From: Aminobacterium mobile DSM 12262
GTDB taxonomy: Bacteria > Synergistota > Synergistia > Synergistales > Aminobacteriaceae
Length of the DNA stretch: 64,000 bases
Direction: 5' to 3'
Assembly: GCF_000526395.1 (NCBI RefSeq)
Contig: NZ_JAFZ01000002.1
Location: 126,501-190,500 of the forward strand
Shown here piece by piece: positions 8,730 through 17,515 of this stretch. Within the stretch, counting starts at the first letter, position 1; every line of letters begins with the position of its first letter. A program made the position numbers and the translations under genes. The notes beneath the pieces are model-generated. The model saw nothing but the letters and a program-made list of their open reading frames with translations, had not been told where the DNA came from and did no database searches.

Positions 8730-9547
8730 AAAGCCTGTCGAACTCCATCTACTGTTGCGGGAGTATTACGAGAAATAATATTCTCCCTCACTAGCATTTG
8801 CCATAACTCGACAAACGGAGGACATTCTAACCCCCATTCTTCAAGTTTTCCTCTATGCGTAAAAAGTTCCGATATACAACCGCTCCACTCTACCCGACCT
8901 TCTTGAAGAACAAGAGCTCTATCACAAAACACTGTCTCTTCTAGACGGTGAGTAATATACACTATTGTCCGGCCCTGGCTATGGAGCGTCTTTAAAATAC
9001 TAAGCAGATCTCGTCGCCCTTGAGGGTCAAGCATGGCTGTAGGCTCATCCAAAACGAGACAAGGTGGATCCAGAGCTAAAGCTCCCGCTACAGCTAAACG
9101 CTGTTTTTCCCCTCCCGAAAGAGAGTAAGTAGGATTTGTCGCCTTACCTTCAAGACCAGTTACAGATAAAGCCCAATCAACACGCTTCCTTATCTCTTCT
9201 GAAGGAAGCCCGAGATTTTCTGGTCCAAAAGCTGCATCATCTTCTACTACAGTACCAACTATCTGATTTTCGGGGTTTTGAAACACCATGGCAACATGGC
9301 TCCGAATTGTCCAAAGATTCTGCTCGTCCCGAGTATCCATGCCATAAACAAAACAAGCGCCCTGCGTTGGGAGCAGCAGGGCGTTTAAATGTTTGGCCAG
9401 CGTGGACTTTCCTGAGCCATTGCTGCCCAGTAAAGCTAGCCATTCCCCCTCCCTGACCTGGAAGGAAACACCGTCCAAGGCAGGCCTGTCCGCTTCAGGG
9501 TAGGTATACCCTACATCCTGAAGCGTACAGATGTCCTTTGGGGTCAT
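8717..9547 (-). CDS. ecfA1: ECF transporter ATPase EcfA1
   Basis: A 276-residue ABC ATPase with Walker A GSNGSGKST (41-49), Q loop VFQNPENQIVG, signature LSGGEKQR and Walker B CLVLDEPTAMLD. The FQNPENQ motif marks the EcfA1 partner. It starts only 2 bases after the rplQ stop, so it appears to belong to the same transcript as the alpha ribosomal genes, an arrangement also known in Bacillus. Confidence 0.94.
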   Translation of the reverse strand: MTPKDICTLQDVGYTYPEADRPALDGVSFQVREGEWLALLGSNGSGKSTLAKHLNALLLPTQGACFVYGMDTRDEQNLWTIRSHVAMVFQNPENQIVGTVVEDDAAFGPENLGLPSEEIRKRVDWALSVTGLEGKATNPTYSLSGGEKQRLAVAGALALDPPCLVLDEPTAMLDPQGRRDLLSILKTLHSQGRTIVYITHRLEETVFCDRALVLQEGRVEWSGCISELFTHRGKLEEWGLECPPFVELWQMLVRENIISRNTPATVDGVRQALCLL

Positions 9548-9549
9548 CG

Positions 9550-9903
9550 TTAATCAACCAGCTCAATTATCGCCATGGGCGATCCGTCGCCGCAACGATT
9601 GCCCGTTTTTATTATTCTGGTATAGCCACCGGGACGATGTGCATACCGCTTGGCCAGATCTTCAAAAAGCTTGATCGAAGCCTCTTTATGTCCTAAACGG
9701 GCACGAATAACCCGGCGATCATTGAGAGAATCCCCTTTAGCTCTGGTGATAAGCTTTTCAGCTACTCGACGAAGTTCTTTCGCCCGGGTCACCGTTGTAG
9801 TGAGGCTCTCCTCTAAGAAAAGGCTGGCGGCCATATTAGCTAACATTGCTCTGCGATGGCTTCCATAACGACCAAGCCTTCTATGGTCCATACGGTGTCT
9901 CAT
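9550..9903 (-). CDS. rplQ: Ribosomal protein L17
   Basis: A 117-residue bL17 with the conserved start MRHRMDHRRLGRYGSHR and the later PGGYTRIIKTGNRCGD. It binds near the exit tunnel of the large subunit. It follows rpoA by 4 bases, closing the alpha cluster. Length is typical. Confidence 0.98.
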   Translation of the reverse strand: MRHRMDHRRLGRYGSHRRAMLANMAASLFLEESLTTTVTRAKELRRVAEKLITRAKGDSLNDRRVIRARLGHKEASIKLFEDLAKRYAHRPGGYTRIIKTGNRCGDGSPMAIIELVD

Positions 9904-9907
9904 GGAA

Positions 9908-10933
9908 CTAGTCCTCCTTTACTGCTTTCTCTTCGCTCTTCTCTGTGCTGAGGTGAAGCCCCTGCTTTTCCAGTTTCTCCTCGATTTCTCTCAGAGAAAT
10001 TTTCCCAAGGTTACGAATCTTCAACAGATCTTCTCTACTTCTTGTTATGAGCTCGCCGATGGTATGAATTCCACCACGAAGGAGGCAGTTCTCGCTTCGA
10101 ATAGAGAGTTCAAGCTCTCGCACAGGCCTTGAAAGAAGATCATCTTCCTCTTTTGCTGCCGCTTCAGCTGCCTCAGCTGCTGCCGCTTCGGCTGCTGCCA
10201 GAGCAGCATCCTCTTCTTCAGCCCCTTCTACCGGATGAAGCTTGTCTATATCCTCAACGATAAACCCAAAATAGGTACGTATAACCCTCGCAGCTTCGCC
10301 TACCGCCACATCTGGTGCTATAACACCATTTGTTGTTACGTCAAGAACTAGCCGCTCAAAGTCTGTACGTTGGCCTACACGGGCCGCTTCCACATCGTAA
10401 TGTACTTTCAAAACCGGCGAAAAAATAGCGTCGATCAAGAGGGCGTCTGCCGGAAGATACGCAGGGCGTGGTCGATCGATGGTGGCATATCCTGTCCCCT
10501 GCTCTATGTAGAGATCCATTGAAAGTTGGGCTCCCTCTTCCAACACGCAAATAGGTGCGTCAGGATTAAAAAACTCAATTTCACTATCAGGCTGAATATC
10601 TGAAGCTACAACTGCTCTAGATCCCTCTGATTCTAAATGAAGGACCTTCACATCTTTGCTATAAGAACGAACAGGAATATGCTTCAGGTTCAACATCAGT
10701 TCGATGACGTCCTCGCGAACCCCTGGGATGGTACTGAACTCATGTAGAACGCCATCGATACGGACTGAAGTAATAGCCGCCCCCTTAACGGAGGAAAGCA
10801 GTACCCGTCGCAGAGCATTGCCCAGCGTTACTCCGTATCCTCTTTCAAGGGGTTCTACAATAATTTTACCAAAGGTGGGGCTACACTCTTCAATTCGGAT
10901 TTCAGGCCGCATCAGTTCCACTTTGTCCAACAC
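9908..10933 (-). CDS. rpoA: RNA polymerase alpha subunit with a long Ala/Glu linker
   Basis: A 341-residue alpha subunit. Residues 1-230 are the dimerising domain (ERGYGVTLGNALRRVLLSS). Residues 270-330 are the C-terminal domain that contacts DNA and activators (LELSIRSENCLLRGGIHTIGEL, then RNLGKISLREIEEKL). The linker, about residues 232-268, is unusually long and almost wholly Ala and Glu (bases 10142-10222), which predicts a stiff helix instead of a floppy tether. Neighbours rpsD and rplQ are classic. Confidence 0.98.
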   Translation of the reverse strand: MLDKVELMRPEIRIEECSPTFGKIIVEPLERGYGVTLGNALRRVLLSSVKGAAITSVRIDGVLHEFSTIPGVREDVIELMLNLKHIPVRSYSKDVKVLHLESEGSRAVVASDIQPDSEIEFFNPDAPICVLEEGAQLSMDLYIEQGTGYATIDRPRPAYLPADALLIDAIFSPVLKVHYDVEAARVGQRTDFERLVLDVTTNGVIAPDVAVGEAARVIRTYFGFIVEDIDKLHPVEGAEEEDAALAAAEAAAAEAAEAAAKEEDDLLSRPVRELELSIRSENCLLRGGIHTIGELITRSREDLLKIRNLGKISLREIEEKLEKQGLHLSTEKSEEKAVKED

Positions 10934-10945
10934 CTTTCATGCCTA

Positions 10946-11575
10946 CTATCTGGCATAGAACTCAACAACGAGCTGCTCATTGACGGGAACATCAATCTGT
11001 TCTCGCACAGGGATGGAAACAACATTAGCTTCCATGCGCTCGGTATTAACCTCCAGCCATTCCGGAACGGTTCTTGACGCTGCCACTTCAGCGTTCTCTC
11101 GAATCAACGCAATTTCCTTGCTATTTTCCGCAACAGCTACCGTAGAGCCAGCCCGAACGAGGAAACTCGGCACATCAACTTTACGGCCATCAACTACAAA
11201 ATGGCCATGAAGAATAAGCTGTCTGGCCTGGCTTCGGCTAGCGGCAAATCCCATTCTGTAAACCACGTTATCAAGGCGTCGCTCAAGAAGCTGAAGGAAG
11301 TTATGTCCTGTCACTCCAGCCATTCTGTTTGCCTCAGCAAAGAATCTCCGGAACTGGCCCTCGTTCATACCATAAAAGCGGCGCAGCTTCTGCTTCTCGC
11401 GAAGTCGAATTCCATATTCACTAGCCTTCGAGCGAGGCCTGCCCCTCCTTTGTTTACTTTTAGACTCTCCCCTAGTAATAGCACACTTCTCTGTAAAGCA
11501 ACGGTCTCCCTTGAGGAAAAGCTTTGCTCCTTCAGCTTTACAGAGACGGCATACTGGTCCTGTATATCTGCTCAT
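10946..11575 (-). CDS. rpsD: Ribosomal protein S4, zinc-binding form
   Basis: A 209-residue uS4, an early 16S rRNA binder and often a translational repressor of its own operon. Cysteines C9, C12, C26 and C31 ([14 protein letters not shown]) mark the zinc-containing form. The S4 RNA-binding domain spans about residues 98-160 ([27 protein letters not shown]). It lies between rpsK and rpoA. Confidence 0.98.
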   Translation of the reverse strand: MSRYTGPVCRLCKAEGAKLFLKGDRCFTEKCAITRGESKSKQRRGRPRSKASEYGIRLREKQKLRRFYGMNEGQFRRFFAEANRMAGVTGHNFLQLLERRLDNVVYRMGFAASRSQARQLILHGHFVVDGRKVDVPSFLVRAGSTVAVAENSKEIALIRENAEVAASRTVPEWLEVNTERMEANVVSIPVREQIDVPVNEQLVVEFYAR

Positions 11576-11606
11576 AAGTTCTTTTTCGCCTCCTTATCGG
11601 GGTGAA

Positions 11607-11999
11607 CTACACTCTACGACGCTTCGGCGGTCTACAGCCGTTATGAGGAATAGGCGTCGCATCTTTAATCATGTTAACCTGAAGTCCTGCAGCTTGAAGA
11701 GAACGGATTGCCGACTCTCGGCCAGGTCCTGGTCCCTTCACCACTACATCTATTTCTTTCACCCCGTGGTCCTGAGCTGTTTTAGCTGCCTGTTGAGCAG
11801 CAATCTGAGCGGCAAAAGGAGTCGATTTTCTCGTTCCCTTAAAACCCACGTTTCCACCAGAAGCCCAAGACAGGATATTCCCGCCTTTATCGCAGATGCT
11901 CACTATAGTGTTGTTAAAAGTAGAAAAAATATGAGCAACTCCATAGCTTACATTCTTTTTTTCTCTTCTTTTACCTCTACGCTGTGTACGTTTGGCCAC
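11607..11999 (-). CDS. rpsK: Ribosomal protein S11
   Basis: A 130-residue uS11 of the 30S platform. It shows [10 protein letters not shown]-like sequence ([14 protein letters not shown]), the [19 protein letters not shown] motif and the basic end [11 protein letters not shown]. Standard place between rpsM and rpsD. Confidence 0.98.
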   Translation of the reverse strand: MAKRTQRRGKRREKKNVSYGVAHIFSTFNNTIVSICDKGGNILSWASGGNVGFKGTRKSTPFAAQIAAQQAAKTAQDHGVKEIDVVVKGPGPGRESAIRSLQAAGLQVNMIKDATPIPHNGCRPPKRRRV

Positions 12000-12032
12000 G
12001 TGCGTCAGCCTCCTTGATATCTCTAAACTATA

Positions 12033-12410
12033 TTATTTACCGGCCTGCTTTTTCCCAGCTACCGTACGGCGTGGCCCTTTCCGTGTACGTGCGTTAGTCT
12101 TAGTTCTCTGACCACGGACTGGAAGCCCCAGCCTATGTCGTAGTCCTCTGTAACAGCCGATATCCATCAACCGCTTGATATTCATTGTAACTTCGCGCCG
12201 CAGGTCTCCTTCTACCTTATAGTGCTCTTCTATCTCTTTACGGAGCTTCTGAGCTTCCTCTTCTGTAAGGTCTTTCACACGAGTATCCGGACTAATGCCG
12301 GTAGCCGCAAGAATTTTGTGTGAAGAGGGAAGCCCTATCCCATAAATATAAGTGAGCGCTATCTCAACCCGCTTTTCGCGAGGCAGGTCTACACCAGCTA
12401 TACGGGCCAT
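12033..12410 (-). CDS. rpsM: Ribosomal protein S13
   Basis: A 125-residue uS13 of the 30S head. The start is set at ATG 12410 ([10 protein letters not shown]); its AGGAGG site is formed by the last codons of rpmJ. An upstream in-frame start would overlap rpm[26 protein letters not shown] is the typical basic C-terminal region (given here in part). Confidence 0.97.
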   Translation of the reverse strand: MARIAGVDLPREKRVEIALTYIYGIGLPSSHKILAATGISPDTRVKDLTEEEAQKLRKEIEEHYKVEGDLRREVTMNIKRLMDIGCYRGLRHRLGLPVRGQRTKTNARTRKGPRRTVAGKKQAGK

Positions 12411-12417
12411 ATGCTCG

Positions 12418-12543
12418 TTACCTCCTTGCACCCTGTCTCTGTTTGTGGCGCGGATCCTTACTGCAAATAATCCGTACCACGCCTTTGCGCCGGATAACCC
12501 GGCAAAATTCGCATATCGGTTTTACCGATGGTTTCACTTTCAT
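12418..12543 (-). CDS. rpmJ: Ribosomal protein L36, zinc form
   Basis: A 41-residue gene read directly from the sequence. It begins [20 protein letters not shown] and ends [10 protein letters not shown]. The zinc ligands C11, C14, C27 and H32/H33 are present, so this is the zinc-binding bL36. It is slightly longer than the usual 37 residues because of an ARR tail, whose codons GCA AGG AGG also serve as the ribosome site of rpsM. It is preceded by a 121-base leader after infA and by a CGGAGGAG ribosome site. Confidence 0.97.
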   Translation of the reverse strand: MKVKPSVKPICEFCRVIRRKGVVRIICSKDPRHKQRQGARR

Positions 12544-12582
12544 TCGTTCCACGCTCCTCCGAGAAAACCTTTACCCTGCCTT

Positions 12583-12648
12583 GACAGACCTCTTCGGTTC
12601 TATCCCGACAATCTATTCAATGCTTTTCACCAGCCGCGGTTAAAGCAT
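12583..12648 (-). promoter_or_regulatory. Two stem-loops in the rpmJ-rpsM-rpsK-rpsD-rpoA leader
   Basis: The 121-base gap between infA and rpmJ is the only long gap in the ribosomal superoperon. On the RNA, ATGCTTT (12620-12626) can pair with AAAGCAT (12642-12648), with an inner ACC/GGT pair around GCGGCT. Downstream, 12596-12604 can pair with 12583-12590 with one bulge and the loop GAAGA. This could be an S4-type autoregulatory leader, because S4 represses the alpha operon in E. coli through leader structure. No good sigma-70 promoter was seen here. Confidence 0.4.
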
Positions 12649-12664
12649 AAGGGCAGAACACAAG

Positions 12665-12886
12665 TTATTTATATCTATACACTATTCGTCCGCGTGTCAA
12701 GTCGTAGGGCGAAATCTCGACAAGAACCTTATCGCCTGGGAGAATACGTATAAAATGCATTCTCATCTTCCCCGACACATGGGCCAGTAATTTGTGGCCG
12801 TTCTCTAATTCTACCCGAAACATGGCATTTGGAAGTGGCTCTATTACGGTCCCTCGCACCTCTATGACTTCGTCCTTGTTGGCCAT
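12665..12886 (-). CDS. infA: Translation initiation factor IF-1
   Basis: A 73-residue IF-1, an OB-fold protein that occupies the ribosomal A site during initiation. It shows [21 protein letters not shown] and [21 protein letters not shown], the standard family sequence. It lies 4 bases after the KOW-domain gene and 121 bases before rpmJ. Confidence 0.98.
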   Translation of the reverse strand: MANKDEVIEVRGTVIEPLPNAMFRVELENGHKLLAHVSGKMRMHFIRILPGDKVLVEISPYDLTRGRIVYRYK

Positions 12887-12890
12887 ACGG

Positions 12891-13211
12891 TTATGTCAAC
12901 CTCCCTGCATCTGACTCACTACTCACTATATTTCTCACCTGAGAAAAAAGATATTGTAATCTCCCGCTATCTATATTTTCTCCCCTGGAAATCTTCCCTG
13001 CAATCTCTTCAAGAACCCATCGAGTAGGCTGAAGATGACTCAGATTTTTAAGTTTAGGGGCAGACACTTGAAATCTCTTGCCATCTGAAAGATACGCCCT
13101 ATTTTTTTCAGGTTCTACCTTCACGACAACATACCATTTCCCCGTGTCTTTTCCCTTTCTCGAAATAACGACCTGACCAACCTGAAAAGTCCCAGCCACA
13201 ATCAGGCCCAT
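12891..13211 (-). CDS. KOW-domain RNA-binding protein (L14e/L6e/L27e-like)
   Basis: About 106 residues. The N-terminal 60 form a KOW-type beta barrel ([21 protein letters not shown], given in part, then [21 protein letters not shown]). The rest is a short helical tail. Proteins of this type resemble archaeal L14e and occur between map and infA in clostridia. A ribosome-associated role is inferred; its exact job is not established. ATG 13211 overlaps the map stop by 10 bases. GTG 13199, just past the map stop, is an alternative start. Confidence 0.8.
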   Translation of the reverse strand: MGLIVAGTFQVGQVVISRKGKDTGKWYVVVKVEPEKNRAYLSDGKRFQVSAPKLKNLSHLQPTRWVLEEIAGKISRGENIDSGRLQYLFSQVRNIVSSESDAGRLT

Positions 13212-13978
13212 TCCCAAGGAGTAAGTACCTCTGCCCCATCTTTTGTGATGAGAACGGATCTTTCAAAATGAGCAGCGTCAGAGCCATCTGCAGTGAGAAC
13301 TACCCAACGGTCTGGCCCAACAACAGTATCTTCCGCTCCCGACATAACCATAGGCTCTATGGCTATAGTCATACCTGCTTTGAGAGTCACGCCTCTTCCA
13401 GGGCGTCCAAAATTCGGGACTTGAGGTGGTTCGTGTAAGTGTTTCCCCACACCATGCCCAGTGTAATCTCTCACGAGCCCAAACCCTTTAGGAACAACAT
13501 AGGATTCCACCGCATATCCAATGTCTCCTATGGTATTCCCATCTTTTGCTACAGAGACTGCTCTGTTTAAACTTTCAAGGGTCACGTTAATAAGAGTTTG
13601 GCGTTCAAGACTCACCTGTCCGACAGGGAAAGTACAAGCTGCATCTCCGTAATAGCCTTTATAACAAGCCCCTACATCAATGCTTATAATGTCCCCCTCT
13701 TCCAGATATCGCTCCTGAGTAGGTATCCCGTGAACTATCTCTTCATTAATAGAAGCACACACAGCTCCCGGAAAAGCGACGGGGATACCTGGAACCCGAT
13801 ACCCTTTAAAGGCTGGCGTTGCACTTTCCTTTGTCATAAGCTCTTCTGCAGCTCGATCAATATCGGCTGTGGTGATGCCGGGCCGGACAATCCCTGCTAT
13901 GAGATCGAGAACATCAGCAACGATCCGGCCCGCTTTCCGCATATATCGGAGATCTTCTTCCGTCTTAAGTACAATCAT
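13202..13978 (-). CDS. map: Methionine aminopeptidase, type I
   Basis: A 258-residue Map, which removes the initiator methionine from new proteins. Metal-binding residues are in IISIDVGACYKGYYGDAACTF (two Asp, in part), TGHGVGKHLHEPP (His) and TIAIEPMV (Glu). No N-terminal zinc extension is present, so it is type Ia. It overlaps adk by 4 bases (ATGA), part of the secY-adk-map-infA order. Confidence 0.97.
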   Translation of the reverse strand: MIVLKTEEDLRYMRKAGRIVADVLDLIAGIVRPGITTADIDRAAEELMTKESATPAFKGYRVPGIPVAFPGAVCASINEEIVHGIPTQERYLEEGDIISIDVGACYKGYYGDAACTFPVGQVSLERQTLINVTLESLNRAVSVAKDGNTIGDIGYAVESYVVPKGFGLVRDYTGHGVGKHLHEPPQVPNFGRPGRGVTLKAGMTIAIEPMVMSGAEDTVVGPDRWVVLTADGSDAAHFERSVLITKDGAEVLTPWEWA

Positions 13979-14631
13979 TCAGCTACCTTCTTAGTAAATA
14001 ACGCCTCAATTGCAGTCATTACGAGAGAACTTGACGTCCCAGCATCGACCCGTCGCAATAAATTTCTCTCCTCGTAATAAGCAATGAGTGGTGCTGTCTG
14101 TTCATGGTATACCTTGAGACGACTTCGAATCACCGATTCTTTATCATCGTCGCGCTGATATAGTTCTCCACCGCATTTGGCGCAATGGGCACCTTTGAGG
14201 GAGGGTTTAAACGTCACATGATAAATCTCCCCACACTGGCGGCACATACGACGACCACACAATCTTTCTACCACTAAATCATCATCCACATCAAGCAATA
14301 TAACAGCATCAAGAGCAAGATGCATTGCTTGCAAAAGTTCATTTAACGCTTCAGCTTGCGGAACCGTGCGAGGGAATCCGTCTAACAAAAACCCCTTCTC
14401 ACAGTCCTTCTCTTTCAACCGCTCGCCCATCATACGAACAATAATATCGTCAGGAACAAGCTTTCCGCCATTCATATACTCTTGTGCTTGACGACCTAAG
14501 GACGTCTGATCCTTTACGTTTTGTCGGAGAATATCCCCCGTAGAGATATGGGCTACATCATACTTCTTTTTTATTTCTGCCGCCTGGGTTCCTTTGCCTG
14601 CGCCAGGCGGTCCTAGCAGAACGACTCGCAT
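13975..14631 (-). CDS. adk: Adenylate kinase with zinc LID
   Basis: A 218-residue adenylate kinase (ATP + AMP to 2 ADP). The P-loop GPPGAGKGT is at residues 7-15, GFPRT is near 85-89, and the LID carries four zinc cysteines, C130, C133, C150 and C153. The zinc LID is common in Gram-positives and thermophiles. It sits between secY (17 bases) and map. Confidence 0.98.
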   Translation of the reverse strand: MRVVLLGPPGAGKGTQAAEIKKKYDVAHISTGDILRQNVKDQTSLGRQAQEYMNGGKLVPDDIIVRMMGERLKEKDCEKGFLLDGFPRTVPQAEALNELLQAMHLALDAVILLDVDDDLVVERLCGRRMCRQCGEIYHVTFKPSLKGAHCAKCGGELYQRDDDKESVIRSRLKVYHEQTAPLIAYYEERNLLRRVDAGTSSSLVMTAIEALFTKKVAE

Positions 14632-14648
14632 AGCTTCTTCTATCCCCC

Positions 14649-15947
14649 TTAGAATCTGAGGAAGCTTCCGCTCTTAGAATCACGGCGCTTCAATATACCT
14701 TCATAATGCCGCATGAGAAGCTGTCCTTCGATCTGGTGAACAGTGTCAAGAGCTACTCCTACTACAATCAAGACCGCAGTTCCACCAAAGTAAAAACTCG
14801 TAATCCCCATAATATTCGTCATTAATGTGGGGACGAGGGCAATAATCGCGAGAAAAATCGCTCCACCGAGAGTAATTCTGGTCATAACCTTTTCTATAAA
14901 CTCCGACGTAGGGCGACCTGGGCGAATCCCTAATATAAACCCGCCATACTTCTTCATGTTATTGGCAATGTCCGCTGGGTTGAAGACCACCGCTGTATAA
15001 AAGTAAGAGAAGAAGATAATAAGAGCAATATAAAGTACCATATAAACAGTACTGCCAGGCTCAAACATCTTCTGAACAGCTAAAGCAATGTTCCCAGAGA
15101 AGAATCGGGCAATAGAATAAGGGAACAATAGAATTGATGATGCGAAGATTATAGGCATAACGCCAGACTGGTTAACCTTTAATGGTATAAAGGTACTTTG
15201 TCCGCCATATACCTTGTTCCCAACCACCCTTTTCGCATATTGCACTGGAAGACGTCGCTGTCCTTCTTGCAGAAGAATACACCCTGCAATTACAGCAAAC
15301 ATAAGAAGAAGAGCTAAGATCAAAACAAATATGCTCATTTCTCCTAACCGCAACATTCTCCAGCTACGAATAATAGCTTCTGGGAGCCGAGCAACGATAC
15401 CAGCAAAAATAAGCAAAGAAATGCCATTACCAATTCCATGATCTGTAATTTCCTCGCCAAGCCACATCACTGCTAATGCTCCAGCAGTTACCGTCACAAC
15501 TACGATAACCCCAGCAAAAAAGCCTCCATGGAATATTCCCACTCGGCCAAGCCAGAACGTCATGCCTATCGCTTGTATGCCAGCAAAAAGAATCGTCCCC
15601 CAACGGGTAATACGAATAATCTTTTTCCTTCCTTCCTCGCCTTCTTTCTGCATTTTTTCCAAGGCAGGAAAGACAATAACGAGGAGCTGCATAACAATGC
15701 TCGAGTTAATATAGGGTGTAACGCCGAGAGCGAAAATACTGAATCGCCTCAGCGCACCACCCGCAAAAATATCAAGGAACCCGAGCACACCAGCACCCTG
15801 TTCAAAAAGTTGGGCCATAGCAGACGCATCAATGCCAGGCGTTGGAATATGGGCGCCAAGACGGAAAATAAACAAAACTCCAAGTGTAAATAGTATCCGT
15901 CTCTTTAGATCTGGTAGCTTAAAGGCATCCCTGAAGGAATCTATCAC
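14649..15947 (-). CDS. secY: Preprotein translocase channel SecY
   Basis: A 432-residue inner-membrane protein with ten hydrophobic segments; it is the protein-conducting channel of the Sec system. The start (FKLPDLKRRILFTLGVLFIFRLG, in part), the GIGNGISLLIFAGI segment and the cytoplasmic loop with RRLPVQYAKRVVG are family hallmarks. It starts immediately after the rplO stop, in the conserved spc order. Confidence 0.98.
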   Translation of the reverse strand: MIDSFRDAFKLPDLKRRILFTLGVLFIFRLGAHIPTPGIDASAMAQLFEQGAGVLGFLDIFAGGALRRFSIFALGVTPYINSSIVMQLLVIVFPALEKMQKEGEEGRKKIIRITRWGTILFAGIQAIGMTFWLGRVGIFHGGFFAGVIVVVTVTAGALAVMWLGEEITDHGIGNGISLLIFAGIVARLPEAIIRSWRMLRLGEMSIFVLILALLLMFAVIAGCILLQEGQRRLPVQYAKRVVGNKVYGGQSTFIPLKVNQSGVMPIIFASSILLFPYSIARFFSGNIALAVQKMFEPGSTVYMVLYIALIIFFSYFYTAVVFNPADIANNMKKYGGFILGIRPGRPTSEFIEKVMTRITLGGAIFLAIIALVPTLMTNIMGITSFYFGGTAVLIVVGVALDTVHQIEGQLLMRHYEGILKRRDSKSGSFLRF

Positions 15948-16394
15948 TTAGATCACCTCAGCCTTCCCACCTGCAGCCGCTATTTTTTCAGCTGCCTGGG
16001 CACTGAAGGCGTGGACCCTAAGTGTAAGTCCCTGGGAAATTTCTCCTCTCGCGAGAATTTTTACCGGCTTTGTCAAATCTCTAACAAGACCTGCTCGATA
16101 GAGATCCTCTACCCCAACCACAGACCCAGCCTCAAAACGATCTGCGAGCTGTTCGAGATTAATAATCTGATAGCTCTTCGCAAAACGGGCATTGTTGAAT
16201 CCGCGTTTGGGAACTCTTCGTGTAATGGGCATCTGCCCGCCTTCAAAACCAGGACGAACTCCTCCGCCAGCTCTTGATTTATGGCCTTTTGTTCCCTTCC
16301 CAGCTGTTTTGCCATTCCCACTACCAATTCCCTGTCCAAGACGTTTAGCTTTCTGGCGGGAACCAGGAGCAGGTCGAAGATCATGCAAATTCAT
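15948..16394 (-). CDS. rplO: Ribosomal protein L15
   Basis: A 148-residue uL15. The glycine- and lysine-rich N-terminal arm (RLGQGIGSGNGKTAGKGTKG) and the GFEGGQMPITRRVPKRGF motif are clear. It helps fold 23S rRNA near the central protuberance. The stop abuts the secY start. Confidence 0.98.
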   Translation of the reverse strand: MNLHDLRPAPGSRQKAKRLGQGIGSGNGKTAGKGTKGHKSRAGGGVRPGFEGGQMPITRRVPKRGFNNARFAKSYQIINLEQLADRFEAGSVVGVEDLYRAGLVRDLTKPVKILARGEISQGLTLRVHAFSAQAAEKIAAAGGKAEVI

Positions 16395-16406
16395 GGTGCG
16401 TCCCTC

Positions 16407-16592
16407 CTAGTCTTCCACAACGGCCCATTCCACAAGGTGGTGGACCTGATTGATCATGCCACGAATTTGGGGGACATCCTCGTGCTCTACTGTCTGATGA
16501 AGTTTTTTGAGCCCAAGGGCCTTGATTGTCTTCTTCTGTCGAAGCTGATGTCCAATCGCGCTTCTAACCCATGTAATACGCAGTTTAGCCAT
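16407..16592 (-). CDS. rpmD: Ribosomal protein L30
   Basis: A 61-residue uL30 of the large subunit, with [23 protein letters not shown] as the typical N-terminal half (in part) and the NQVHHLVEW end. Normal bacterial short form, between rpsE and rplO. Confidence 0.97.
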   Translation of the reverse strand: MAKLRITWVRSAIGHQLRQKKTIKALGLKKLHQTVEHEDVPQIRGMINQVHHLVEWAVVED

Positions 16593-16606
16593 AGGACAAC
16601 CCCTCC

Positions 16607-17119
16607 TTATTCCGCCTCAGTCTGAGCGGTCTGTTTCCCTCTCAGACGCAAAATTTCTTCGGGCGTCCTCATCGTTTCAAGGGCCTGGAGCGTTGCCCAA
16701 GCAACATTAACAGGATTAGATGTTCTTCCTATAACTTTAGTAAGAACGTCCTTTACCCCACCAAGCTCCATAATGGCACGAACCACTCCACCGGCAATAA
16801 CTCCAGTACCTGGTGCTGCTGGCTTAAGAAGCACATGAGCCGCACCAAAGTTTCCGTCTACCGGGTGGGGAATGGTGCTCCCTACTTTTTTCAATTCTCG
16901 AAGGTTCTTCGTCGCCTTATCAATACCTTTACGAACAGCCTCGGAGATTTCTTTGGCTTTGCCCATCCCTACACCTACGTATTGCTCGCCATCTCCAACG
17001 ACAACAAGGACGCTAAACTTAAAACGTTTTCCACCTTTTACAACCTTGCTGACTCGGTTAATAGCCACAACACGCTCGGAGAGCTCTAAGCCTTTCGTGT
17101 CGACACGTTTCATGGTCAT
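16607..17119 (-). CDS. rpsE: Ribosomal protein S5
   Basis: A 170-residue uS5, important for decoding accuracy. It shows [38 protein letters not shown] and [23 protein letters not shown] 17113 (MKRVDTKG) is an alternative start two codons in. Standard place between rplR and rpmD. Confidence 0.98.
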   Translation of the reverse strand: MTMKRVDTKGLELSERVVAINRVSKVVKGGKRFKFSVLVVVGDGEQYVGVGMGKAKEISEAVRKGIDKATKNLRELKKVGSTIPHPVDGNFGAAHVLLKPAAPGTGVIAGGVVRAIMELGGVKDVLTKVIGRTSNPVNVAWATLQALETMRTPEEILRLRGKQTAQTEAE

Positions 17120-17134
17120 TCTCGGACCTCCCCT

Positions 17135-17500
17135 TTAGAACTTCAGGCCGGCTTCGCGAGCTGCTTCGGCAAGGGCTTTGACTTTTCCGTGGAACATGTG
17201 CCCACCCCTATCGAATACAACTGACACTATGCCTTTTTCAAGGGCCCGCTCTGCCGCAAGCTTGCCTACTGCTTTGGCCGCTTCGATGTTGCAGTGACCT
17301 GAAAGGGATCCCTTAAGTTCCTTTTCAAGAGTCGAAGCCGAGACAAGAGTATGGCCTGCCATGTCATCGATAATCTGAACATATATATAGTTCAGACTGT
17401 GATAAACGGCCATTCTAGGGCGCTCCGGCGTTCCGGAAACTTGTTTCCTGAGTCTCCGGTGCCGGATGATTCGCATATCATTTCTGCTTTTCGTTTTCAT
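17135..17500 (-). CDS. rplR: Ribosomal protein L18
   Basis: A 121-residue uL18, the 5S rRNA binder. The start is set at ATG 17500, which has a GAGGTG site 6 bases upstream; a GTG three codons earlier overlaps that site. Motifs include [20 protein letters not shown] and the end [20 protein letters not shown]. Confidence 0.97.
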   Translation of the reverse strand: MKTKSRNDMRIIRHRRLRKQVSGTPERPRMAVYHSLNYIYVQIIDDMAGHTLVSASTLEKELKGSLSGHCNIEAAKAVGKLAAERALEKGIVSVVFDRGGHMFHGKVKALAEAAREAGLKF

Positions 17501-17515
17501 CCACGTCACCTCAGG

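Noticed and set aside
9548-9549. A terminator between rplQ and ecfA1 that would separate ribosomal and transporter genes
   Set aside because: Only two bases separate the genes and no hairpin with a U tract is present.
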